Source: Pseudomonadota bacterium
GTDB taxonomy: Bacteria > Bdellovibrionota > UBA1018 > CAIMNF01
Direction of reading: 5' to 3'
Assembly (NCBI GenBank): GCA_027491115.1
Contig: JAIXWV010000020.1
Location: forward strand, 1-64,000
DNA length: 64,000 nt
Position 1 is the first letter of the stretch, and each line of letters begins with the position of its first letter. Shown piece after piece: positions 42,760 to 52,134 of this stretch. The notes below the pieces were generated by a model, which was not told the origin of the DNA, searched no databases, and saw only the letters and a list, made by a program, of their open reading frames with translations. Position numbers and translations under genes: made by a program.

Positions 42760-43488
42760 TTAAAAGCCGAGCCAAATCATCGACGCATTCCCAGGGGACC
42801 GAGCAGACTCCAATTGATCCTTGAGTCCATGAGGATCATTGAGGGCGTGGATTTTCTGACGTAAGGTCTGACGCACGCCTCCGCTTTCAAAAAAAACCTG
42901 ATCTCCCGCCCTGAGTTCAAGCTCAGTCATTTCGGGCTCGAGAGAGCGGGCCGTCCCGAAACTCATGAGCGGCACGGAGTCGCCGGGACCTTCTTCACTC
43001 ATGGGATCGGTCTGCCTCAATAGACTCCTTGCAGGGATGAGTTCCTTCAACTGACCGGCACGCTTGAGCCTCAGGCGACAGGCTCCCACCCGCGCTACAG
43101 ACAGGAGGCGCCCCTCCAGATAGCCTGCAACCAAACTCGCGCCGCCAGAATCCTGCCAGTTTCTTCCACGGTTCATCTCGAGAATCTTCTGATTTGCGAA
43201 AGCCACAGCATTGAACAGGACGTTCCCTGCGAGCGAGAAGTACGGCCGCAACTCGAAAGGCATGGTCGCATCGAGGTCACCCGCCTCATGCTCCAGGTAC
43301 TGACGAACTGATTTGACTACCATCTCTGCGGCACGAAATCCCAGTGCTCCACCGAAGCCGTCGGCCAATATGTAGATACCCCGCTCTGGATTCAGCTCGA
43401 AGTAGTCTTCTTGCACAGGAGCATCACCTTGAATCTGGAAACCTTCTGCAAAACGGAGTTGAATCCGGGAGCGTGGAACGGTAGTCAC
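42760..43488 (-). CDS. PP2C-like pseudophosphatase
   Basis: The 242-residue protein has the order of PP2C motifs: QEDYF (26-30), ILADGFGG (40-47), DSGGASLVAGYLEGRLLSV (113-131). Several metal-binding positions are replaced: VGDS becomes VGAC (134-137), SDG becomes SGG (202-204), and the terminal DN becomes GN (233-234). Only the first aspartates remain. It is therefore probably catalytically dead or very weak and may bind a phosphoprotein without cleaving it. It overlaps the upstream double-FHA gene by 4 bases, which supports a phosphothreonine-related role in pilus control. Confidence 0.75.
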   Translation of the reverse strand: MTTVPRSRIQLRFAEGFQIQGDAPVQEDYFELNPERGIYILADGFGGALGFRAAEMVVKSVRQYLEHEAGDLDATMPFELRPYFSLAGNVLFNAVAFANQKILEMNRGRNWQDSGGASLVAGYLEGRLLSVARVGACRLRLKRAGQLKELIPARSLLRQTDPMSEEGPGDSVPLMSFGTARSLEPEMTELELRAGDQVFFESGGVRQTLRQKIHALNDPHGLKDQLESARSPGNASMIWLGF

Positions 43489-45740
43489 TTTCCGCCCTCC
43501 TGCGCCTTACGGAGAGTCGTGAAAACTTTCAGCCTCGCCTTGGCTTTAACATGATAAGAATTGTCGGCTGGAACCGTATCAATCACTTCTCGATATTTCT
43601 TCTCGGCAACATCATAGTCACCGAACCCTTCCGCAATGACACCATCCGAATAAATTGCTTTTGCCGCGGAGTTCAACTGACCCTGTATCCTCTTGATGCC
43701 GGCAGGGCCCTCGGCGTCCGACGGATCAATAGCCATCGCCGCCTTGTATTCACGATGTGCTTCCCCGAGCTTACCCTCTGCCTCAAGTCGCTTTCCATTC
43801 TCGATGTGCGGGTCGCGCTCGGCTGCCATCAATTTTTCAATATCCCGAATACGTCCTTCCACCTGCTTCAAAAACTTAGCATCCAGATCAGTCCGCTCGA
43901 CCACATCGTCCAAGATCTCAAGTGCGTCCACATAGCGCTTCTCTTTGAAGAGACCTTCGGCCGTCTCGACATCCGCCTTGGCTTTAGAGAGGATGCCGAC
44001 TAGACGCTTCTTGTTCTCCTCTTCAACTTTCCGCTTTTCGCTCTCTTCCAGGATCTTCTTTCTCCAGGCTGAAACCGCGGCATTTTCAGGCTCCAAAATC
44101 TCAATCTCAGGAAACAGCTCCTCCGCCTCCAAGTACTTTCCTTCTTCCATCAAGCTACTGGATCGACTCAACAACTCTTCGAGCTTGAGCTTGGACTGTC
44201 GCTCCTGTTCCTTTCGCTTTCTGTCTTCTTCCTGAGCCTCAAGGCGTCGCTTGGCTTCCCTGGCATAAGTCTCGATCTCCCTGGCACGCTTGTGCTCCTG
44301 GACAATCTTGAAAATCTTGTCGAGCTCAAATAGCGACTTGTCATAATCGCGATTCTTGTAATGCTCGAAAGCCAAATCATACTGCGCGTCGACATAGTCC
44401 TTCTGGTCCTTCGTCAACATCTCGTAAGTGACACCACCACCAGGTTTCTTTTCGGTCTTCTTCTGGGCTTTTCTCTGCTCGGCAACTGGATCCACTGCAT
44501 TGACCGGTGGAGGTGGCTCATCGAAAATAAAATACATCCCGGCCAACACCACCAGTCCGTAGATCATCTGCTGTTTGGTGTTGAGCATCCGGTAACGCTG
44601 GATCAGGCGACCGAGCAAGGACTGGGTCTCTTCCTCGGGAACAGTGAAATCGGGAGCCACCGGTTCGGAAATCTCCGGACCCACTTGAGGTATCTCCTGG
44701 GTGAAAGCAGGAAAGCCTCCGCCCAGACCCGGGGCGGGCATCGCGGGAATCGGTGCATGAACCACGGACGACGGGAATCCCTCTGACATGACAGGAGATA
44801 GAGGCTCCGCCGGGACCTGAAAGAATTCCGCCTTTTTCTGCTCGTAGTCGCTTTGGACCACTTTGAAGGTGAATTGGGTGTCGCCGATCCGAATGACATC
44901 TCCGCTGTGCAGCTCCTGCTCATCGACTTTTTCACCGTTCAGTAATGTTCCGTTCGCCGAGCCGAGATCCTTCAGGTGGTGCTTGCCGTTCTTCTGGACG
45001 ATAATTGCGTGTTTTCTTGAAGAACGCTTATCTTCGAGCACAACGTGACACTTCTGGGAACGTCCAATAGCAATCTCAGAGTCGACGATATCGTAGAACC
45101 CCATACTCGCTGTTCCATCACCGAACTCAAGAATGGGCTTCATGACTCGTGAAGTATTCTTGAGCACCCGTGTGGCAGCATCCTGATCGACCTCTGAAAA
45201 ATCAAAACTCCGGGTCGCTCCTGACGGTGCTGGTTCATGGTCTGGGGTCTGGAACGGATCTGTCGCACTCGGCGAGAACACTTCCGCCTGTTGCGAAGCA
45301 ACCTCGAAGGGATTGTCCTCGCTCGAAGCTTGGGCCTCAATCACCTCCGAAGCAGGGAATGCGGGGGCGGTGATTGCGGGCTCCGTCACCATTACGGGGG
45401 GGGGCGCTTGAACCTCCTGTTGTCCTCCTTTGGCTTGAACTGCCGCCTCTTTCACAAATCGTATTTCAAAGGAACCCAGCTCGAGCCGCTCGCCCCCTTG
45501 AATGAGTGCATGTTCGGTTTCTTTACCATTGATCCGGGTCGTTCCAAATTTGGACTTTTTCTCGAACTCAATACCGTTTGATGTCGAGCGGATGAGTGCG
45601 TGCTTCCGCGAGATGGCCCGATCATCCAACCGGACTATACATTCTTCGTCTCTACCTAGCCAAAGCTCCTGACCATCAAAAGGAATGGTTCGGAGGAGTT
45701 CACCGTTCTGGAAAACTTCGAGACGTAAGGATCCGCTCAT
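43485..45740 (-). CDS. Double-FHA membrane protein with TPR-like tail
   Basis: The protein has 751 residues. The first FHA domain spans ~1-98 (LGRDEECIVRLDDRAISRKH) and the second ~205-298 (AIGRSQKCHVVLEDKRSSRK with HAII, DLGSANGTLLNGEKV). Both keep the Arg, Ser and His that read phosphothreonine, and the second also the SxxNG. Long Pro-rich linkers follow, one membrane helix at ~391-406, then a charged coiled coil (~440-620) and TPR-like repeats (~640-740). FHA faces the cytoplasm; the tail is probably periplasmic, where TPR proteins such as TadD act. It overlaps the neighbouring FHA and PP2C-like genes by 4 bases each. Confidence 0.88.
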   Translation of the reverse strand: MSGSLRLEVFQNGELLRTIPFDGQELWLGRDEECIVRLDDRAISRKHALIRSTSNGIEFEKKSKFGTTRINGKETEHALIQGGERLELGSFEIRFVKEAAVQAKGGQQEVQAPPPVMVTEPAITAPAFPASEVIEAQASSEDNPFEVASQQAEVFSPSATDPFQTPDHEPAPSGATRSFDFSEVDQDAATRVLKNTSRVMKPILEFGDGTASMGFYDIVDSEIAIGRSQKCHVVLEDKRSSRKHAIIVQKNGKHHLKDLGSANGTLLNGEKVDEQELHSGDVIRIGDTQFTFKVVQSDYEQKKAEFFQVPAEPLSPVMSEGFPSSVVHAPIPAMPAPGLGGGFPAFTQEIPQVGPEISEPVAPDFTVPEEETQSLLGRLIQRYRMLNTKQQMIYGLVVLAGMYFIFDEPPPPVNAVDPVAEQRKAQKKTEKKPGGGVTYEMLTKDQKDYVDAQYDLAFEHYKNRDYDKSLFELDKIFKIVQEHKRAREIETYAREAKRRLEAQEEDRKRKEQERQSKLKLEELLSRSSSLMEEGKYLEAEELFPEIEILEPENAAVSAWRKKILEESEKRKVEEENKKRLVGILSKAKADVETAEGLFKEKRYVDALEILDDVVERTDLDAKFLKQVEGRIRDIEKLMAAERDPHIENGKRLEAEGKLGEAHREYKAAMAIDPSDAEGPAGIKRIQGQLNSAAKAIYSDGVIAEGFGDYDVAEKKYREVIDTVPADNSYHVKAKARLKVFTTLRKAQEGGK

Positions 45741-46792
45741 TGCGCCTCCGTTTTCTTCAACTCTTTCAATGCCGTCTCACACTCGACAAATAAAGGATTT
45801 TCTCGATCAAAATACAAGTGCCTGATCGCAGTCTCGTACAATCCGATAGCCTTGCGATTCCGTCCAAATTCTTTGGCAATTCTGGCGGATTCTACAATCT
45901 TACGAATCTCTTCACGATTCTCGTGTTCAGAATGCATCAAGTAGTATCTGGCCCGACCATGATGGGGATTGACCTGCAAAGCGAGTTCGAAGGCCTCCTT
46001 AGCACGAAGGTAATTCCCTGCGGTGTACTCGCGGAAACCCAAGGCAAAATGCTGCTCCGCAGTCTTTTCGACCTCACGAGAAACAGTCGGGGGAGCAAGA
46101 GAGGCAACATCTCTGACTTCCGCGTCCTTCTTGTCCGAACCTTTCCGGTTTTTTTTGGCACTGCCGTTTTTCGACTTGGGCGTTTCAGGAAGGAGTTCCG
46201 CAACTATCCCAAGACCGAAATCCTCGAGTAATGGTCGGGCCTCATCCGGATAAAGGTAGGCTGCGACAGCGAGACCAATGCCGGCGAGAATCAGAGGACT
46301 CCGCTTCTCCTTCTTCTTTTTTTGTATCCCGGCAACAGGCCGCGAAAAGTTCTTTACCTTAACTTTCTGCTGGGCAAGGGCCACATCGAGTCGCTCGATA
46401 TCTCGGTTTTCTTTGACCGGTGCCATCAGGGCCCGATCGGACTCCCGACTCATCAGAAATTCCAGAACACTGTCACCGATGGTGAAATGATCCCCACTCT
46501 TCAATTTGAACTTCCGTACGAACTCACCAGAATAGAATATACCGTTGGCAGACCCGAGATCGCTCACCATCCAACCCTCATGGGTGAATTCGATCCGCGC
46601 ATGACTCCTGGATGATTTCGGATCAGCCAGGATGATATCCACCGTTTCGCCTCGACCCACGGTAAAGATTGATTCTTTGACTACAAAAGTCGCTCCGACA
46701 TCGGGGCCCTTGATGACCCGCAAGCGCGCAAACTCACCCGCTTGGCGGGGAACCTCGGCCTTATTGAATCGGAAGACCTTGTCGCGAATCAT
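45737..46792 (-). CDS. FHA membrane protein with TPR-like tail
   Basis: The protein has 351 residues. The FHA domain covers ~23-115 (VGRGETVDIILADPKSSRSH, then VSDLGSANGIFYSG), with all phosphothreonine-binding residues. A Lys-rich stretch precedes one membrane helix (~165-181). The C-terminal ~110 residues hold TPR-like pairs (AEQHFALGFREYTAGNYLRA, KEAFELALQVNPHHGRARYY). It is a shorter relative of the next gene's product. It starts three bases after the upstream FHA gene's stop and overlaps the downstream one. Confidence 0.88.
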   Translation of the reverse strand: MIRDKVFRFNKAEVPRQAGEFARLRVIKGPDVGATFVVKESIFTVGRGETVDIILADPKSSRSHARIEFTHEGWMVSDLGSANGIFYSGEFVRKFKLKSGDHFTIGDSVLEFLMSRESDRALMAPVKENRDIERLDVALAQQKVKVKNFSRPVAGIQKKKKEKRSPLILAGIGLAVAAYLYPDEARPLLEDFGLGIVAELLPETPKSKNGSAKKNRKGSDKKDAEVRDVASLAPPTVSREVEKTAEQHFALGFREYTAGNYLRAKEAFELALQVNPHHGRARYYLMHSEHENREEIRKIVESARIAKEFGRNRKAIGLYETAIRHLYFDRENPLFVECETALKELKKTEAQ

Positions 46793-46795
46793 GGA

Positions 46796-48463
46796 TCAGG
46801 TTTCCTTCTTTCTGAACAAAAGCGCGATACCCGCCTGATCCCTAGGTCCGACAAGGGTGGCAACCACGGAATAATCGATTCCCTGGAATTCGAACTTGTC
46901 GGTGGCGGTTCGGTTCCCGGAGCGCTCGGCATTGCCTTTCATTTCGGTCACAAGTGAATTCATCGCCTGATCACCGACCTGGGCCAGGGTTTGACCCACC
47001 GAATCCGTGCGGATTCCGCTCAGTTCCGAGAAAAAGGGATTGACCGTCACGAGTACAAGATTCGAATCAAATCCGATCAACCCCATTTGACCGGAATCGG
47101 TGATCGCGAGCCAGGGTGCGAACTCGGTTTCCCACATCACGACACCCTCTTCCCCTGATGGATCGCCCTTACCCATCCTCTGGACCGCGGCATTGACGTT
47201 GTCCCACAGCTTTTCTATCGGTCCGACCTTAAATTCCTTAGTTACTCTCGGGATTTCCCCCCGCAAAACCTGGTCGAGGTCGTCGTTCATGACCTCGTAA
47301 GGTTTCTGAATCAGTCGCAAGAGTATGAAGTAGAACATCAAGCCAATGATGGCGGTATAGATGATGGCTGAGCCATAAGCGATCTCCAAGCCACCTGCAG
47401 TCACCATGTTCCGAGAGAAGTCGATCGAAATCAGGGCAAGGGCCACCACTTCATTGGCGTAAGTTCGTGGATCGGCCGCCTTGATGGGTTCGACATGCAC
47501 ATAGGTGTTAGTGTCGAGGAACATCCCACCACCTTTTTCGCGTCCCTCTCGGTACTCCTTGACCATCCTCCTGGCAAATGCAGCCTCACCACCGACCGAA
47601 AACAGCTGCCCCAATCGGGACTGTGGGGCCACAATATTGAGATCCATATTTAGCAGAGCGACTATTTTGATGCTCTCTTCCTGATTCAGTAGGGAAAAAT
47701 CGATTTGGGACTCTGTATGATTGACAAAATGGGGGGCATAGCGATCCGCGATCTCCCGAGCCAGAACGGTTCCACGAATCTTTGCCTCGCGCTGGATTCC
47801 TTGTTCGGCCATGTTCTCCATGGGCATGACCGATGCAAAAACCGCGATGAGCAGCGTGACTCCTAGGAGACCTGCAACAATGTTCGAGAGCTCGCTCTTC
47901 ATCAACATGCCGTAGAATGTAGGCATGATCTTCCCCTCGAAAAGGAATTTTAGTTTTCCGGGAAGATCTTCCGGGAGCTCTTGACTGGGAACAAGATCGT
48001 CGAACTTGGCTTCTTGAAGACTCGCAGGTCCTGACTTCAACGGGCTTTGTGAGGCTCCGGGCAAAGACAAGGCCCCAGCACCACCTGAGAGATCGAATGG
48101 GTTTGAGGGAAGAAGTCCAACTTCGAGTGAATTTGAAAATGAACCGGTTTGCCCTGTCGAAATTTGAGCCGAGGCTCCGGAACGCACCAATTCGAGGACG
48201 AACTCGCCAACTCCCAGTTTGTCTCCGGGCTTCATTGTATGGCGACGAGCAAGCGCACCGTTTACGAATGTCCCGTTGGTGCTCCCTTCGTCCCTCAAGA
48301 TGACTTCCTGGCTAGTGACCAATATCGCACAATGACGTTTCGAAACCTTCGAAGACGTCAACACAATGTGGTTGTCCATTTGACGACCGATGGTGTTTTC
48401 ACCTTCGATCAGGGAAAAAGCACTCCCTCGATTTGGACCGGCGACGATCACGAGGCGATGCAT
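46796..48463 (-). CDS. FHA transmembrane sensor with PAS-like domain
   Basis: The 555-residue protein has an N-terminal FHA domain (~1-95: NTIGRQMDNHIVLTSSKVSK, RDEGSTNGTFVNG), a linker, a first membrane helix (~194-213), ~150 residues of periplasmic sensor region, a second helix (~363-384), a HAMP-like stretch and a C-terminal PAS-like domain (~435-550: LIGFDSNLVLVTVNPFFSEL). It has no kinase or other catalytic output. It could transmit an envelope signal to the pilus through its FHA domain. GGGGAGG precedes the ATG, which lies 16 bases inside the DUF192 gene. Confidence 0.82.
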   Translation of the reverse strand: MHRLVIVAGPNRGSAFSLIEGENTIGRQMDNHIVLTSSKVSKRHCAILVTSQEVILRDEGSTNGTFVNGALARRHTMKPGDKLGVGEFVLELVRSGASAQISTGQTGSFSNSLEVGLLPSNPFDLSGGAGALSLPGASQSPLKSGPASLQEAKFDDLVPSQELPEDLPGKLKFLFEGKIMPTFYGMLMKSELSNIVAGLLGVTLLIAVFASVMPMENMAEQGIQREAKIRGTVLAREIADRYAPHFVNHTESQIDFSLLNQEESIKIVALLNMDLNIVAPQSRLGQLFSVGGEAAFARRMVKEYREGREKGGGMFLDTNTYVHVEPIKAADPRTYANEVVALALISIDFSRNMVTAGGLEIAYGSAIIYTAIIGLMFYFILLRLIQKPYEVMNDDLDQVLRGEIPRVTKEFKVGPIEKLWDNVNAAVQRMGKGDPSGEEGVVMWETEFAPWLAITDSGQMGLIGFDSNLVLVTVNPFFSELSGIRTDSVGQTLAQVGDQAMNSLVTEMKGNAERSGNRTATDKFEFQGIDYSVVATLVGPRDQAGIALLFRKKET

Positions 48464-48813
48464 AGCACCTCCCCGTCACGAATATTGAGGCGATCGACGG
48501 TCCCGGCCGGTAGCTCGAGAACATCCTGAGCTTTTCCGTTACCGACCGGAAGAATTTTCCATGGTCTCAGGCGCGGATGGGTACTCACGACCCTCCATCC
48601 GGATTCGCACTTTCCTAAGAATACGGCATCGATGGGTATGCTCATCATCCACATGTGAATGTTATTGCAACGAGGGAAAAGCAGACCCTCCCCTTCCGGA
48701 AACTCTGTGGTTCCGATCAACCCAACCAAACGACTCAGAAAACCGTCCGCGACGCGGGCACGGTGGGCCACCACCGTTCCATCCTGTTGTCGGACGATCC
48801 GGAGCTCGCGCAT
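48448..48813 (-). CDS. DUF192 protein
   Basis: The 121-residue protein fits the DUF192 family: GFLSRLVGLIGTTEFPEGEGLLF, HMWMMSIPIDAVFL (typical HMxxMxxPID), VLELPAGTVDRLNIRDGE. No signal peptide is seen, so it looks cytoplasmic, although many relatives are secreted. DUF192 genes often accompany Tad loci (next to tadC); the function is unknown. ATG 48813 shares one base with the tadC stop (TGATG), and its end overlaps the FHA sensor gene. Confidence 0.85.
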   Translation of the reverse strand: MRELRIVRQQDGTVVAHRARVADGFLSRLVGLIGTTEFPEGEGLLFPRCNNIHMWMMSIPIDAVFLGKCESGWRVVSTHPRLRPWKILPVGNGKAQDVLELPAGTVDRLNIRDGEVLCIAS

Positions 48814-49736
48814 CAGCCGTCCCCCCCGCTCAAGTATGCCTGCAATCCGAAAGGCATCAACATCATGATCAGAATCGCTGGAAGAATCAGCGCGAAGGTT
48901 GGAAACATGAGCTTTTGAGCCGCGATCGCACCGGCTTTCTCCGCACGCACGAAACGCAAAGTCCGGATCTGGTCAGACTGCTGACGAAGAACTTTTCCGA
49001 TCGATGCTCCCATCTGGTCCGCAGAACACAATACGGCGACGAAGGAATTGACCTCTTGGAGGTTGATCCGAAATGCCATTTCGCGGAGGGCTTCAGAGCG
49101 CGAGGATCCGACCTTGATCTCTTTCAGCACTTGTTCCATCTCGTCAATGAAAGGTCCCGGCGCGGCTTTCTCGACAACCTTTTGGATCGCACCGATGAAG
49201 TCGAGACCAGCTTCGGTAGACAACGCGAGCAAATCCACAACAAAGGGCATGGACTTGATCACTTGGGCATGACGGATTTTGATCCTCCCATTCACCCAGA
49301 AGTCGGGATAGAAGTAACCGACGAGCGGGAGGAAGAACATCACGTAGTTGGGAATGTCTGCGAGATCCAATGCACGAATAAATCCACCCACGATGGGAAA
49401 AACCACCACGAGCATAATCTTGAATGCGATAAATTCATCGGCGGTGAGCTCGTCTTTCAGTCCACCACTGATGATTTTTCGTCTGTATTTCAGCCTTGCC
49501 TCGTCAAATCGAGATTTGCTCCGGATGGCTGGAACGATGTATTGCGAGAAAAACGGACGGGTGAGACGGACGAAGTCGTTCGAGGTTTTCTTTCCGTCGA
49601 GTTGACGGAGATTCTCGCTCGCATTCATGTTCTCCTGCTCGGAAAGCAACATGTTCCCGAGAATGAACGTGGCCAAACCGATCAAGGCGTAGCCTGCATA
49701 TAGAACCAATGTGCGGTACTCGATCAACGCATTCAT
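48813..49736 (-). CDS. tadC: Tad pilus platform protein TadC
   Basis: From ATG 49736 (GGGAG six bases upstream; ATG 49742 abuts it) the protein has 307 residues. It has membrane helices near the N-terminus, at ~115-155 and at the C-terminus, and a T2SSF domain (~165-285: PFVVDLLALSTEAGLDFIGA, LRFVRAEKAGAIAAQKLMFP). The RAEKAxxxAAQKLMFP end is characteristic of TadC. It is the first gene of the Tad block; a weak promoter candidate (TTGAGG, 17 bases, TTAAGG) lies at 49768-49796. Its partner TadB is 12 kb downstream. Confidence 0.88.
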   Translation of the reverse strand: MNALIEYRTLVLYAGYALIGLATFILGNMLLSEQENMNASENLRQLDGKKTSNDFVRLTRPFFSQYIVPAIRSKSRFDEARLKYRRKIISGGLKDELTADEFIAFKIMLVVVFPIVGGFIRALDLADIPNYVMFFLPLVGYFYPDFWVNGRIKIRHAQVIKSMPFVVDLLALSTEAGLDFIGAIQKVVEKAAPGPFIDEMEQVLKEIKVGSSRSEALREMAFRINLQEVNSFVAVLCSADQMGASIGKVLRQQSDQIRTLRFVRAEKAGAIAAQKLMFPTFALILPAILIMMLMPFGLQAYLSGGDG

Positions 49737-49823
49737 GTGCATCTCCCGTCAGCTCTTCGGCATCTTTCCTTAATAACTGAAATGAGTTAGCCTCAAGATG
49801 AAACCCCGCCCCCGGAGGCCCCT

Positions 49824-50537
49824 ATGTCAACTTTCCACCGCCTTCTCCTCGCACTGCTCCTTCCCATCACTTCCTCTCATGCTGAAGTCCTCTGGGACAA
49901 TTGGTACGTCGAGTCAGAAGGCGGGACCCCACAGAACTACTATAACGAAAAAGCTGAAACGAAGGGAGACCGGGCCAAAATTCAAGTGAACAAGTGGATT
50001 CGGGAGGGGAAGCGGGTCCGCAGCGAAAACCTGGGGGCAACCGCCAAAAACTCGCCGCTCCTCGAGCCCCTATTCTACAATTTCAGAACCCAGGTAAACG
50101 GAGAAGAGAAGATCATCGACGGCACGGTTTCAGAGAACGGCAAGGTGTTCTCGGTGAAATCTAAAGTGGGTATCCGTCAGAGTCGCCCCCTCCGCGCCGA
50201 AATGGTCCCGAAGCTTTTTTTCTCCTCTTTCTTTCCGGTCTGGATTCACAAGAACGCGAAACGGATCTCGGGAGTCCAGCCCATTGAGTTCCAGTCCATT
50301 GTCGAGGACCAAATCGATGACCAGATCCCGGTGTACAGGGGAAGTGCTTACGAGATGAAGCCGGACGCTTTCGCGAAGGAAACGCGAACCAGGAAGTTGA
50401 GAATCGAGTTCAACCGGATCGTCGCAATCTGGTGGGTCACACCCAAAGGAGACGCAGTTAAGGTTGAAGTTCCCGCTCTCGGGAAGACTGTGGTTCTGAC
50501 CACCCGGGAGAAAGCCGAAGCCTCACTCCAACCATGA
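49824..50537 (+). CDS. Secreted protein of unknown function
   Basis: The 237-residue protein has a signal peptide (MSTFHRLLLALLLPITSSHA) and a beta-rich mature domain starting EVLWDNWYVESEGG. Length, and the pattern of alternating hydrophobic strands with few Cys, suggest a periplasmic domain, but no family was recognised. It is not a type-2 substrate-binding protein. GGAGG lies five bases before ATG. Its stop overlaps the start of the DppB-like permease, so it may work with that transporter. Confidence 0.7.
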   Translation: MSTFHRLLLALLLPITSSHAEVLWDNWYVESEGGTPQNYYNEKAETKGDRAKIQVNKWIREGKRVRSENLGATAKNSPLLEPLFYNFRTQVNGEEKIIDGTVSENGKVFSVKSKVGIRQSRPLRAEMVPKLFFSSFFPVWIHKNAKRISGVQPIEFQSIVEDQIDDQIPVYRGSAYEMKPDAFAKETRTRKLRIEFNRIVAIWWVTPKGDAVKVEVPALGKTVVLTTREKAEASLQP

Positions 50538-51367
50538 GAGCCCTCTTTCGGATCCTAATCGTGAGCGCCTTGGTGTGGACGGTGTCACGCTCTGTCGTTT
50601 ACCTTTTGCCGGGGGATCCGGTGGACTTTCTCGTTCATGAGTCCTTGATCAAAATCGATCCAGACGAATTGCGTGAGCAGATGGACCTGAGCGGATCCCC
50701 GATGGACCGGGTTTTTTCATTGCCCACTGGAAGGTCACTCATCAAGCAGACTCCCATGAGCCGTCTCCTTTCGGACGCTCTCGGAAAGTCAGGGATCCTG
50801 GCCGTCCTGACCCTCATTCTGAGCATTCCATGGGCACTTGCTCTCGCTTTCTTTCACTTCAGGTGGCCGGACTTCCGCCGGTTCACCCATGGTTTCTCGA
50901 TCCTGTCCGCTTCACTTCCCCTGTTTGTCCTCGGCCCTGTCCTCCTCCGAAGCCTTCCCTTTCCCAATCCCTGGCTTCCGGCACTGACTCTTTCCTTCCA
51001 CTTGTCGGGTTTCTGGTACCGAGCCATCTCGAAAAAGCTCGATGGATTCCTTCCTCACAGTCCTGTGGCGGGCGCAAGAGCGCTCGGTTTTCCTGAAAAC
51101 AGGGTCTTCTTCAGGGCTTTGCTCGCACCAGTCTCCGGATCCCTCCTCCTGTATTTCGGGACCCAACTCGGAACCTTGCTAAACGGAAGTCTCATTGTTG
51201 AAGTACTGTTCCAGTGGAGAGGCCTTGGCAGTCTCCTTGCAGATTCAATCTTGAGTCGGGACTACCCGGTGATCGAAGTCTGCATCCTGTCGGCAACCCT
51301 TTTGACCCTCGTGTCGCAACAAATCGGGATCTGGCTTCAAAACCTTTGGGAGCCCAGACACAAATGA
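50534..51367 (+). CDS. DppB-type ABC permease
   Basis: The 277-residue protein has about six helices, the N-terminal periplasmic-loop sequence LLPGDPVDFLV typical of DppB/OppB/GsiC, and the EAA-like loop AGARALGFPENRVFFRALL in the middle of the C-terminal half. It is shorter than the usual 305-340 residues. It is coupled to the secreted protein upstream and the DppC-like gene downstream by 4-base overlaps. No ATPase or binding protein is nearby. Confidence 0.85.
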   Translation: MRALFRILIVSALVWTVSRSVVYLLPGDPVDFLVHESLIKIDPDELREQMDLSGSPMDRVFSLPTGRSLIKQTPMSRLLSDALGKSGILAVLTLILSIPWALALAFFHFRWPDFRRFTHGFSILSASLPLFVLGPVLLRSLPFPNPWLPALTLSFHLSGFWYRAISKKLDGFLPHSPVAGARALGFPENRVFFRALLAPVSGSLLLYFGTQLGTLLNGSLIVEVLFQWRGLGSLLADSILSRDYPVIEVCILSATLLTLVSQQIGIWLQNLWEPRHK

Positions 51368-52125
51368 AAACCATCCCGATCAGGGGCGTCGCATGGATTT
51401 GGCTTTCGATCTCAGGTGCAGCGGCGGCAATCTCATCGCTTCATCGAGACCGCATCGAGGCCCACCATCTGGAGCGGGCTCTCGCTCCCGGGTTCGATGC
51501 TTTCGGACGCTCCTGCATGGAACTGGTGGCTCTGTCCGCCGGGCAATCTGTCCGACTGATGATTCCGGTTGCCTTCGTTTGCATCTTGTTCTCTTTGACC
51601 CTTTCGTCAGTCGCCTTGCTCAGGAGTTCACGACTTGAATTCTTGCTCAGGGCTCTCCTGGATTTCTTGAGTGCGCTTCCAGGTTTTCTGATCGCACTCG
51701 CCTTCGGCATTTTTCTAAGGGATGCTTCCGGGACATTCCTGCTGGGCGCCTTGTTGCTTGCCGCCCCAACTTTGACGCGCTTCTTCGAAAGTCAACTGCG
51801 GCACCTGAGACTCGAACCCTACATCCAGGCATCCGAGGCACTCGGAGCAGGCCCCCTCCACCTCTGGATCCGTCATTATCAGCCCGAGCTCATCCGGATG
51901 CTCCGGGCCATCCTGCCTTTTCTCGCTTTAAGACTGATCCTTCTCGAAACCTCTCTCAGCTTCTTGGGTCTCCAACAGGTACCCGAGCACGAAACCTGGG
52001 GTCGGATGCTTCATCAAGGGAAAGACTACCTCCTGGAGGCTCCTTGGATCCTTTACTGGTCGGCGATCCCTCTCGCTCTGACGCTGACCTCATTCCACTT
52101 GCTAAGCCGGGAAGATCCTCACTAG
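51364..52125 (+). CDS. DppC-type ABC permease
   Basis: From ATG 51364 (ATGA overlap with the dppB-like stop) the protein has 253 residues. It has about five or six helices and the EAA-like loop ASEALGAGPLHLWIRHYQPE, then LETSLSFLGLQQVPEHETWG, the typical DppC ending. Like its partner it is somewhat short. Together they would import oligopeptides or muropeptides. The nagZ gene ten bases downstream favours muropeptides. Confidence 0.85.
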   Translation: MKTIPIRGVAWIWLSISGAAAAISSLHRDRIEAHHLERALAPGFDAFGRSCMELVALSAGQSVRLMIPVAFVCILFSLTLSSVALLRSSRLEFLLRALLDFLSALPGFLIALAFGIFLRDASGTFLLGALLLAAPTLTRFFESQLRHLRLEPYIQASEALGAGPLHLWIRHYQPELIRMLRAILPFLALRLILLETSLSFLGLQQVPEHETWGRMLHQGKDYLLEAPWILYWSAIPLALTLTSFHLLSREDPH

Positions 52126-52134
52126 ACTGGGGGC

